Positions 1-6,814 of a stretch of DNA of 34,024 bases are shown in pieces. Position 1 is the first letter of the stretch. Every line of letters starts with the position of its first letter. The stretch lies in the IMG/VR virus record IMGVR_UViG_3300037208_000028, positions 1-34,024 of that record; one strand, given 5' to 3'. This DNA is from a virus. The position numbers and the translations under genes are program-made. A model generated the notes under the pieces. The model searched no databases, had not been told where the DNA came from, and saw only the letters and a list, made by a program, of their open reading frames with translations.

Positions 1-425
1 AGAAACATCGCCCGCTCCGCCTGCCGCCTCGCCAGCAGCCCGGCTGATTCAAAGCCCCCGGCATGGCACCATCTCAGAAACTCACTTGCCGCCTGCTCGA
101 GTGACCCGCCGTTGAGGAACTTCAGGAGCGTCGAGGACCGGAAGTTTCCCATCCCCACGTTCATTGTAAAGCTCGTCAGAGCGTCAAACTTCCCTTGGTC
201 GATAGTTACCTTTACCAGCATGCTTATCGTGCGCTGTGGGTCCATTAAATCGTGCTGCAAGATGGACAGGGCCGTTATCTCGTCCACATGATCAGGGTAG
301 ACTTCGCCCGGAATTGCCTTGTGCCCATACCCCCAGGTGGCAAGTCCCGCGCTGTCGAGGTAGGGGACGGGTCTGAAGGCTTCCCACGACTTGATGAACT
401 CTATGCCCTTCTCGGAGACAGTCAT
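1..425 (-). CDS. Phage lysozyme (endolysin), GH24 / T4-type, 3' end outside window
   Basis: Hydrolyses peptidoglycan between N-acetylmuramic acid and N-acetylglucosamine to release progeny. The ATG is at 425-423; about 141 residues are visible and the gene runs off the left edge. The N-terminus shows the GH24 catalytic arrangement: E15 in KSWEAF, D24 in YLDSAG and T30 in ATWGYGH, the same 9 and 6 residue spacing as E11/D20/T26 of T4 lysozyme. A later segment (LTSFTMNVGMGNFRSSTLL) is the usual second conserved block of phage endolysins. No signal peptide is visible, so it probably needs a holin. It starts 2 bp after the stop of the small membrane protein at 428-640, forming a lysis pair. The family assignment is secure. 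Confidence 0.93.
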   Translation of the reverse strand, partial: MTVSEKGIEFIKSWEAFRPVPYLDSAGLATWGYGHKAIPGEVYPDHVDEITALSILQHDLMDPQRTISMLVKVTIDQGKFDALTSFTMNVGMGNFRSSTLLKFLNGGSLEQAASEFLRWCHAGGFESAGLLARRQAERAMF

Positions 426-427
426 TT

Positions 428-640
428 CTAATGCCGGCTGTGCGCTCCAGACTCCATTGCTACTTTGTGTTCCCCCTCGATGTGCGAGAGCCTGATTTCA
501 TGATCGTTCATGCGCTCAAATAGCTCCTTTTGATTGGAATCGACCTGTTTCAGCAGCCGAGCAGTAAAGTAGGCAATGACGAGGATTGCCAGGTAAAGAG
601 TGCCCTGAATTGTTCCTACGGCCTCACCCACTGTACTCAT
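428..640 (-). CDS. Small single-TM protein, holin candidate
   Basis: A 70-residue protein just upstream of the lysozyme in the same direction. Residues about 10-30 (TIQGTLYLAILVIAYFTARL) form one hydrophobic helix, followed by a charged, probably coiled-coil tail rich in Glu, Lys and His. Short proteins with one N-terminal membrane helix and a charged C-terminus next to an endolysin are commonly holins or holin accessory proteins, so position is the main argument. No holin signature is recognised from sequence. An antiholin or a spanin-like part is also possible, though it has neither a lipobox nor a cleavable signal. Confidence 0.6.
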   Translation of the reverse strand: MSTVGEAVGTIQGTLYLAILVIAYFTARLLKQVDSNQKELFERMNDHEIRLSHIEGEHKVAMESGAHSRH

Positions 641-688
641 TTTCTCCGCCTCTACTGCCTTATGATTCGTCTCATGATCTCGGTCCTC

Positions 689-2269
689 CTAATTGAAAAC
701 AACCCACGAAAAACCTGTGGTTCCGGTACATGGCGCGGTAGTGTTTATTGTAAAGCTCCCGGTTGTCGGCACGACGTTCTTGACCGAGCAGGTTGAGTCA
801 TTAGTCGCAGCCACGGCCATAACCGTGCTGTAGGCGGTAACCAAATTATCAGTCACGGTCACGCTAGACCCTGATCCAGCTATGTTCACCCTGCCGCTGG
901 ATTTGTTTATAGTGACATTCCCGGTAGTAGTAATAGGAATGATAGTCGGTCCTAACTTGATGTCCGCCCCGACCGACACCGACCCTCCTTGAATTTCCTT
1001 GAGGGATGCAGAGGTAATCGTGAAGGCTCCGCTTGTCGCCCCACTTACCGATATTACAAAGCTTCCCGGAGAGGCGGCGCTTTCAAACAGCACCGTATTC
1101 GTCCCCGCCGTGATTGGAAGCGTCACGGCTGTACTGGCAAATGCGGAGGTCAGGGTCATCGTCGCCCCGGCAATGGTAGGGGCTGAGGCAATCGTGTATT
1201 GTACCTGGTAATGTCTATTCCCCGCTGACACTTGGGCCCGATTTGCCGCCGTCTGCGTAATCGTCCCGGCTCCTGTCGATTTCGTGAACGTAGCAGATGT
1301 GCCGTTTACAGCGAAGTCCCCCGCCAGCGTCCATGCCACCTGGCTGAAATCGCCGTTATTCGCGAGCGACTCCGAGCCGAGGACGGACGCACCAACGACG
1401 TCTATATTCGTTTGCGGCGTCGTCGTCCCGATGCCGACGTTGCCTTTTTGTGAGCCGCCACCAACTATCATCACAATGCTTGAAGTACTTGTGTTACTAC
1501 CTGTAACAAAATTTATATTTCCATAAGGGCTGCTGCTGACAGCATTATTTACAATATTAGTATCGGCATACACACTACTGTAACGATACGGTGATGCGTT
1601 ACCAGAGTTCGATTCAATTTGAGTAGCATATGTACCGTCCCCAGATATTGATATATAAGAACTGCCATGACCAAGTTTACTAAAATTAGCAAAGCTTACA
1701 TTACTATTGGTTGAAGGTACCTGAACATCCAGCGGATACCCCGGACTCGTCGTCCCGATGCCGACGTTGCCGGAGAAATAGCTAGCGCCCGCCGCATCCA
1801 CCCATCCGGTAATAACCCCGGATGAGTTCACGAACGTCGCAATCGGGAGTTGTACGCTCGTAGGAGTCGCGGCAGCTATCGTACCGCTCACGTCCACGGT
1901 TGCGGTGAGGGACGACAGCCATGCCGTTATATGCATGGTGTTTCCTGACACCACCAGAATCGCCCCAAGAACGGGGCTTGTGGCCTTGTATCCGGCCAGG
2001 ATAGCATCTGCCGCCTGAGAGAACGTAATAGTCGTCCCCGACCTTGCGACCGTGCCCGCAAAGGAGGTTATGGCCGCAGGACCAGTAAGGTTATTAACCC
2101 CAAGGAATGTGTATGCCTGTGCGGCCGACCAGCCCCCGAAAACCCCGTTGTTGTTGTACTGTATCTGGCCGGTTGTGCCGCCGGGAAAGGAAGGAAAAGG
2201 CGGGATGGCCCAAGATGCCGTTGCTATGATGAGGAAGAGGATGATTGAAAAGATGAGTGTTTTTTTCAT
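689..2269 (-). CDS. Tail fibre-like protein with N-terminal Sec signal
   Basis: A 526-residue Ser/Thr/Gly/Asn-rich protein. Residues 1-21 look like a cleavable signal peptide (MKK, hydrophobic core, cut after SWA). Next comes a motif found in phage fibre proteins (GGTTGQIQYNNNGVFGG), then two copies of a VGIGTTSP/TTP block at about residues 170 and 275. Such blocks are common in fibre and adhesin-like proteins that end in trimerisation or intramolecular chaperone segments, but no chaperone motif (SDxxxK) is visible here. A segment near residue 300 (LANNGDFSQVAWTLAG) resembles the start of a carbohydrate-binding jelly roll. The start has a good Shine-Dalgarno (GGAG, 7 bases before ATG). Likely a receptor-binding or secreted fibre; the signal peptide is odd for a virion protein. 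Confidence 0.6.
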   Translation of the reverse strand: MKKTLIFSIILFLIIATASWAIPPFPSFPGGTTGQIQYNNNGVFGGWSAAQAYTFLGVNNLTGPAAITSFAGTVARSGTTITFSQAADAILAGYKATSPVLGAILVVSGNTMHITAWLSSLTATVDVSGTIAAATPTSVQLPIATFVNSSGVITGWVDAAGASYFSGNVGIGTTSPGYPLDVQVPSTNSNVSFANFSKLGHGSSYISISGDGTYATQIESNSGNASPYRYSSVYADTNIVNNAVSSSPYGNINFVTGSNTSTSSIVMIVGGGSQKGNVGIGTTTPQTNIDVVGASVLGSESLANNGDFSQVAWTLAGDFAVNGTSATFTKSTGAGTITQTAANRAQVSAGNRHYQVQYTIASAPTIAGATMTLTSAFASTAVTLPITAGTNTVLFESAASPGSFVISVSGATSGAFTITSASLKEIQGGSVSVGADIKLGPTIIPITTTGNVTINKSSGRVNIAGSGSSVTVTDNLVTAYSTVMAVAATNDSTCSVKNVVPTTGSFTINTTAPCTGTTGFSWVVFN

Positions 2270-2279
2270 AGTCCACTCC

Positions 2280-2744
2280 TTATTGGGGAATGAACGACAC
2301 GGTAACGGAGCCGTTGCCCGACGCCGTGGTGTTCGTCACGTTAAGAGTGATGGTTTCCCCGATGTTGCGCCGAAAACCCTTGCCTCCAAAAGTCAATACC
2401 TGCCAGGTCCCGGCAGTCGCGCTTATGCCCGTCCCGTTTCCGCCCATGAGGTCGAGGTTGGTGCTTCCTATCGGAAAAGTCAGCGTCATGCTGTAGCCGG
2501 TCGGGGCGGTCGTGCCGGGAGAAATATCAATCTGGTAGGGGAACCAGCCGGGGAAAGCCCCGACTATGGCAGAAGGCACGACTCCCGTCGAAGCGTCTCC
2601 GACAAATGAGCATGTCACTGTCATGGTTGCGAGAGCGCCGTTCCCGATGGTCACGGGCGGCTGACAGGTGTTCGTGCCGGCCGCGCGAGCGCAAAGCGGC
2701 AACAGCACAAAAAGTATTACGAGGGCTGCGAGTAGTTTCTTCAT
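2280..2744 (-). CDS. Secreted beta-rich protein of the fibre region, unknown function
   Basis: A 154-residue protein starting at the ATG at 2744, which overlaps the TGA of the upstream gene (ATGA). A longer frame exists upstream but would start inside that gene. Residues 1-21 are a signal peptide (MKK, Leu/Val/Ile core, cut after ARA). The mature part is rich in Thr, Gly and Val, with short alternating hydrophobic strands and two early Cys. Its pattern (TGYSMTLTFP, DLMGGNGTGIS, ITLNVTNTTASGNGSVTV) is like small virion-associated beta-sandwich proteins seen beside fibre genes in environmental phages. I recognise no named family. It sits between the AdoMetDC-like gene and the fibre gene. Confidence 0.6.
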   Translation of the reverse strand: MKKLLAALVILFVLLPLCARAAGTNTCQPPVTIGNGALATMTVTCSFVGDASTGVVPSAIVGAFPGWFPYQIDISPGTTAPTGYSMTLTFPIGSTNLDLMGGNGTGISATAGTWQVLTFGGKGFRRNIGETITLNVTNTTASGNGSVTVSFIPQ

Positions 2745-3070
2745 GTCCGGTCTCCTTCGTGCCATGATTCTATTTTCATCGCTGCTTTACCGCCGAACGT
2801 CCTTTCTACATCCCGCCTGAATCTTTCGGCGTCTTCATCGCTCGGGGGTTTGCATGTTGACATCTCGATCCGGGCGTATGGCCCTCCATCGTCGAGAGGC
2901 CATGTGTGAATGTAGAAGTGCGATTCTACGAGGGTCACGCCAACCGTCACCCCGTCCCTGTCTCCCTTGTTCCTCTCGACGTAGGCCCGCAAGGTCTCGG
3001 GGGCCATGTGCTGCCCGCAGGTCTCTATGCCCCGCAGCAAAAGGTCACGCACCGTGCCCTCCTGAAACAT
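2741..3070 (-). CDS. AdoMetDC (SpeD/SpeH)-like pyruvoyl decarboxylase proenzyme
   Basis: A 109-residue protein with the core of prokaryotic S-adenosylmethionine decarboxylase, the self-cleaving pyruvoyl enzyme that supplies aminopropyl groups for spermidine. The segment TLVESHFYIHTWP matches the family processing site: E49-S50 would be the cleavage bond with S50 becoming the pyruvoyl group. H55 and C73 correspond to the conserved His and Cys (His68/Cys83 in the Thermotoga enzyme), with a 3-residue insertion (DDGG) between them. The beta chain is short (49 versus about 62 residues). The ATG at 3070 has no visible Shine-Dalgarno and the open frame continues 19 codons upstream to a TGA, so the true start may be a non-ATG codon. 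Substrate may differ from AdoMet, since viral homologues of this fold can be decarboxylases of other amino acids. Neighbours: HExxE protein and ATP-grasp protein. Confidence 0.75.
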   Translation of the reverse strand: MFQEGTVRDLLLRGIETCGQHMAPETLRAYVERNKGDRDGVTVGVTLVESHFYIHTWPLDDGGPYARIEMSTCKPPSDEDAERFRRDVERTFGGKAAMKIESWHEGDRT

Positions 3071-3127
3071 CGGGACATACAGGCCGTTGTAAACGTTGAT
3101 TTTGATGAGCTTCCCCGTCCACCATTG

Positions 3128-3508
3128 TCAATTCACCTCAAAGAGTCGATTTATTTCCGCCTCGTAATCAACCCAATCGTCGCCCGCCATGACGCAGCAG
3201 GCCCGCTCCAAAACATCCGATTCCATGTGTTGCTTATGATACAGCGCCTCCCTGCTCAATCCGGGGTCGTCCAGTTCCGGGTGGCTCATGTCGAAGGCGT
3301 CCACGGCCTCATCCGATACCCCGTCACGGTCCTTTCTGAACTTCTCCCATATCTCATGAATGAGGGCGTAAATGGAGCGGAGACCGGACAGCCGGGTAAT
3401 CTTGAACCAGATAACGTCGTCTTTCTCACCGTAGTCGCCGACGGTTGCATACCGCTGCTCGGTCTGCGGCACGAAGTCTATGACGATGCGCTTAAAAGTG
3501 AATGCCAT
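3128..3508 (-). CDS. Conserved phage protein with HExxE-type motif, unknown function
   Basis: A 126-residue protein. The ATG at 3508 is chosen because of GGGAGAGG just upstream and a 17-bp overlap with the end of the ATP-grasp gene; a longer frame reaches 3646 without a good RBS. Residues about 45-60 read LIHEIWEKFRKDRDG. Later come DAFDMSHPELDDPG and an acidic tail with YHKQHMESDVLERA and GDDWVDYE. This arrangement (helix with HE-x-x-E, then Asp-Pro-Gly and Tyr-His-x-x-His) recurs in a widespread phage family and suggests metal binding, but I know of no tested function. The stop is TGA at 3130-3128 and the AdoMetDC frame continues in the same phase beyond it. Confidence 0.65.
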   Translation of the reverse strand: MAFTFKRIVIDFVPQTEQRYATVGDYGEKDDVIWFKITRLSGLRSIYALIHEIWEKFRKDRDGVSDEAVDAFDMSHPELDDPGLSREALYHKQHMESDVLERACCVMAGDDWVDYEAEINRLFEVN

Positions 3509-5057
3509 ATGCCTCTCCCGCCTTGATCGCCTCCGAATCCTGCTCGAACACATCAGGACTCGAATCGATCTCCATACCCTCGATCTGCTCGAAGTTCTCC
3601 TTGCACTCGTCCACGGCTTCCTGTGAGGAATTCCCGAGCCCGACAACGGCGCCGAAAAATCCGCCGTTCTGGTTCGGGAAGCAATGGCTGTACTCCCCGT
3701 CTCTGTAACAGTTCTTGAGCTTCACAAAGCGCTGCGCTTTTTCGGGAACCTTGACGACGATCTCGTGCTTCTCGTTCCAGTGAGAAGTGAGGACGAGGAC
3801 GGCCAGGTGCGTCTTCTCATGCTCCAAGGCGGGCACTATGCCGTTGGCGATCTGATCGACCGCCTCGGGGTAGTTCGTGTACGCTTCGAGCATCGCCTCG
3901 AAGGGCGGGGACGGCGCCCGTTTTGTCGCATCGATGTAGTAGGGCGTCCCGTTCCCGGTGATCCGCACTTCCGTCGAGTAATGCCCGCGGCTGCCGGCGA
4001 AGAGATGTGACAGCTTCTCGTGGAACTGGCCAAGGATCTCCGGCCGCTCGGTGAAGACCTTCCCGATGTACCCCCTGTCCTTCACTTCATAGCCGAGGAT
4101 GCAGGTTTCGGGGAATTCCCCATCGATGTCGAAGTCGTCAAGGCCAGGCTCGCAGACGGTCTCTATCTTGGGCTGAATGATGATCTTGACCTTATCGGCC
4201 CGCTTTCCAAGGCGCTGTCTGAGATCGTTGACCCAGGGCAGGAAAAGGCGCATGTCGCCGGGGTAGCGCACCGTCTCGAAGTCGCCCCGGTACTGCCCCT
4301 TCAGAAACATCTCCCCCTTGCTTTTGAGGTACGCGAGAGCGTCGTCCACGCCGTCGGCGATGTAGTAGGGTTTGGCGACGGCGAAACCGTGCTCCTCGAG
4401 TTGTTCGAGGAACCAGACCTTGTCTAGTTCAAAGTTGTCCTTGCTCCCGAAGACGGTATGGCCCTGCTTGCGGAGCGCCTCTATCCACTTCCAATTTCCA
4501 CAATCGGGAAAATAGATTGTATCAGCCTTGTCGATGTATTCCCATGGCGTCTTCACCCGCTCTATCTCGTCAAAGCCCTTGCCGATGTCCGCAAGCTGCG
4601 ATTCGGGGTAGAGCTTGTCATCTTGGAGGCAATAATATACCTTCTTGTATCTCTCCCCGAGGCGAACGGCAAGGGGCAAATACGGGCCTTTATCGATCAC
4701 AAGGGCGGTCTTGTCGGCCACACTGTAGGCTTCCTCTGCGACAGGCTCGTCTTGCCTGAGTGCCTGCTGTGTAACCCCCATTGCCCCGGCATACATCTCA
4801 GAGTGCAGCCCGTTCGATAGCTGGCCCTTAATCCTGCCGTAAATCCTGGGCTGAAACTTCAAAACCCACCTTGCCGCCTGCCCACGGTCCAGGAAGAGCT
4901 TGCCGTCAGGGGTAAAGCCCTTGGCGGACTCCGCTGCCGGTATCCCTTCCCGCTCTGCAAGCGTGTCGTGCGAATCGTCGCCCTGCCCTTTGTAGATGCG
5001 CGTCCTAATCCTGATGGCGGGGAAAAGGCGAGGTTCTTTTTTATTTGACAAGTTCAT
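3492..5057 (-). CDS. ATP-grasp ligase-like protein with N-terminal phage domain
   Basis: A 521-residue protein. Residues about 45-95 (GFTPDGKLFLDRGQAARW, then GLHSEMYAG) resemble a short module common in phage proteins (GRFVxRxEA followed by LHSE). From about 185 the sequence follows the PurD-like ATP-grasp fold: WIEALRKQGHTVFGS (185-205), a conserved Lys near 213, FLKGQYRGDFETV (251-263) in the ATP-lysine and glycine-rich loop position, and E363 plus D376-x-x-R380 in the order expected for metal and phosphate ligands. ATP-grasp enzymes join a carboxylate to an amine or similar nucleophile through an acyl phosphate. The substrate is unknown; the neighbouring AdoMetDC-like gene hints at an amine. 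Start at 5057 follows AAGG. Its start region overlaps a plus-strand promoter. Confidence 0.72.
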   Translation of the reverse strand: MNLSNKKEPRLFPAIRIRTRIYKGQGDDSHDTLAEREGIPAAESAKGFTPDGKLFLDRGQAARWVLKFQPRIYGRIKGQLSNGLHSEMYAGAMGVTQQALRQDEPVAEEAYSVADKTALVIDKGPYLPLAVRLGERYKKVYYCLQDDKLYPESQLADIGKGFDEIERVKTPWEYIDKADTIYFPDCGNWKWIEALRKQGHTVFGSKDNFELDKVWFLEQLEEHGFAVAKPYYIADGVDDALAYLKSKGEMFLKGQYRGDFETVRYPGDMRLFLPWVNDLRQRLGKRADKVKIIIQPKIETVCEPGLDDFDIDGEFPETCILGYEVKDRGYIGKVFTERPEILGQFHEKLSHLFAGSRGHYSTEVRITGNGTPYYIDATKRAPSPPFEAMLEAYTNYPEAVDQIANGIVPALEHEKTHLAVLVLTSHWNEKHEIVVKVPEKAQRFVKLKNCYRDGEYSHCFPNQNGGFFGAVVGLGNSSQEAVDECKENFEQIEGMEIDSSPDVFEQDSEAIKAGEAYGIHF

Positions 5058-5073
5058 CGGGCCGCCTTAGAAT
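5045..5073 (+). promoter_or_regulatory. Near-consensus sigma-70 promoter for the 46-aa ORF
   Basis: TTGACA at 5045-5050 and TAGAAT at 5068-5073, separated by exactly 17 bp: a perfect -35 box and five of six -10 bases. It points right, against the flanking late genes, and lies over the first codons and RBS of the ATP-grasp gene. Expected transcription start is about 5080, at or next to the ATG at 5081, so the transcript may be leaderless. Confidence 0.75.
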
Positions 5074-5080
5074 GGAGAAT

Positions 5081-5221
5081 ATGGGAACAATTATTAAAGC
5101 CGCTTTGGTCCTCGGTTCCATTCTTGCAGGCTTCATTATCGGCGGAACGATAGAACTGGTGATCCTCGTTGCCAATGGCATTTACTTTATTTTTTCTGAT
5201 GGCTACATTCAATGGGAATAA
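5081..5221 (+). CDS. 46-aa membrane protein, moron candidate
   Basis: ATG at 5081, stop TAA at 5219-5221, so 46 residues. It fills the 166-bp gap between two minus-strand late genes and faces the other way. Residues about 4-40 are almost all hydrophobic (IIKAALVLGSILAGFIIGG, then LVILVANGIYFIF) with one Glu near the middle, giving one long or two short membrane helices, ending in YIQWE. GGAG lies 5 bases before the ATG, but the likely transcription start falls after it. Its base composition is clearly more AT-rich than its neighbours. An independently promoted small gene in a late operon fits the definition of a moron; superinfection exclusion or host membrane change are usual roles for such genes, but none is shown here. 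Confidence 0.65.
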   Translation: MGTIIKAALVLGSILAGFIIGGTIELVILVANGIYFIFSDGYIQWE

Positions 5222-5223
5222 TA

Positions 5224-6813
5224 TCATTGGCTATTCTCCGACCGCCGCAATCCGTAATAGCTGATGAGTTTCATAAATGCCGCTGGGTTCATGTTAGCGG
5301 TTTTTGATAGCTGAATCGCTATGTTCGACATAAGTGCAGGAGAACGAAGCGCCCGCGCGATCATCGCGCCACCCACGACACCTTTCTCTGTTCCTCCAAC
5401 ATCCCGGTCTTTTACTAGACCCACTGCCCCTCCCACGCCCGCACCTGCAAGATCGGAAAGGCCTAGAACGTCCCAATTCTTTGTTCTGTTGAGCGCCCGC
5501 TGTTGAATCTCACGAAAAATGATGTGCTCAGATTCTTCCTTATTGACCTTATTGAGAAGGCCCGTATTGTCACGATCAAGGAGGGCTTGTCTTACCCCCC
5601 TTGCCACACCTTTCAGGGTCTCTTTCGTTGTATCCGCAATCTCGCCATATGATGAATCTGTGATGTATTCGTAAAGGTCTTTTTTCATGTCCTGGGCTTC
5701 TATCGGCGTGAGATACCCTCCGTGCTTCCCCGCATACTCTTCGAGCAGATTTTGGACATTAGCCAAATCTTTTTCTGGAAGGTTGCCATACCTGCGCAGT
5801 AAGGGTTTCTCTATGCTTTTCACTACTTCCCGCATGTCGATGGCGGGCCGTTCAATGCTTGTATCGGGGCTTTTGACGGTAATAATGGTATCCGGCTTTA
5901 CTTCTATCCCCTTGAACATCCGCCGCCACTGGTCAAGCTGAGGTTTTGGATATTTCGACATATAGTGGGTTGGATCATTCCCGACGTTGCCTTTCTCGTG
6001 GTATATCTCCCTGTACGGCTCGCTCCATTTGCTTTCTGACGAAACTACTGTTTTGCCGGGAATTGTCTTTGTGGTTGTTTCTCCTGGCACGGTAAGCGTG
6101 TCTGTCTGTTTCATGCCTTTTACGATGTCATCAACTTGCGTCAAGAGGCCTTTAAACTTCTTTTGTGCTTTAGCCGCTCCTCCTTCGGTAACTGCATAGC
6201 CTTCTTTGAGGCCGAGCTTGACGGCGATATCTGACTCTGCTTTCGGAGTGCTCGGAACGGGCTTCAAAACACGGCGGTAAGTAGCCTCCGCGACGGCGGG
6301 AACAACTTTTTGCAGACCTTTTTGCAGGAGATAGTTCTGTACCTGCCCGCCCGCCTCCATCCCTGCACCGCTTACCACATCTTTGCCTGCGTTCAGGAAG
6401 TTTCGGGGCAGTGTTTCGGGCTTTCTCGCGCCTGCATATTCTTCAAGCCCGGTGGCTATATTCCGCCCTGCCGCGTATCCTAATCCTGCTCCAAGTACGC
6501 CACCCGCCACGCTTCCGGCCCCCGGTGCGGCGAGTGTTCCGCCGCCTGCGCCAACAGCACCGCCGAGAAGAAGACCGCCTGTTTCGAGAACGGGGCGGGC
6601 ATAAGGCGCAACCGCTGCGGCTACCCTCTGGCCCGTAGAGCGATCGGTCTTGGTGTCGTCGGTGAGTGGGGCTTCCACGGGAAAGAATTTATTCGATCCT
6701 GTAAGGAGAAGACCTTTCTTTCCCTCGTAGGTCACCTGCTCAAAGGCTTCCTTCGGGTAAAACTGGTTGCCCTCCAAGTACCCCTGTTTGCCTTCGTAGG
6801 TCACCTTTTCCAT
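5224..6813 (-). CDS. Large internal virion / ejection protein candidate
   Basis: A 529-residue protein. The N-terminus holds an imperfect duplication (KVTYEGKQGYLEGNQFYP and QVTYEGKKGLLLTGSNKFFP). Residues about 80-125 are a Gly/Ala-rich hydrophobic stretch (GGLLLGGAVGAGGG, GSVAGGVLGAGLGYAAG), and a second similar stretch lies near residue 455 (LAGAGVGGAVGLV). The middle is charged and helical. Gly/Ala-rich segments in large proteins encoded after the neck genes are typical of podovirus ejection proteins that enter the host envelope (P22 gp7, gp16 and gp20 are the functional analogues), but I see no direct family match. It starts one base after the stop of the 6815-8305 gene and ends tail-to-tail with the moron. 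Confidence 0.55.
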   Translation of the reverse strand: MEKVTYEGKQGYLEGNQFYPKEAFEQVTYEGKKGLLLTGSNKFFPVEAPLTDDTKTDRSTGQRVAAAVAPYARPVLETGGLLLGGAVGAGGGTLAAPGAGSVAGGVLGAGLGYAAGRNIATGLEEYAGARKPETLPRNFLNAGKDVVSGAGMEAGGQVQNYLLQKGLQKVVPAVAEATYRRVLKPVPSTPKAESDIAVKLGLKEGYAVTEGGAAKAQKKFKGLLTQVDDIVKGMKQTDTLTVPGETTTKTIPGKTVVSSESKWSEPYREIYHEKGNVGNDPTHYMSKYPKPQLDQWRRMFKGIEVKPDTIITVKSPDTSIERPAIDMREVVKSIEKPLLRRYGNLPEKDLANVQNLLEEYAGKHGGYLTPIEAQDMKKDLYEYITDSSYGEIADTTKETLKGVARGVRQALLDRDNTGLLNKVNKEESEHIIFREIQQRALNRTKNWDVLGLSDLAGAGVGGAVGLVKDRDVGGTEKGVVGGAMIARALRSPALMSNIAIQLSKTANMNPAAFMKLISYYGLRRSENSQ

Positions 6814-6814
6814 A

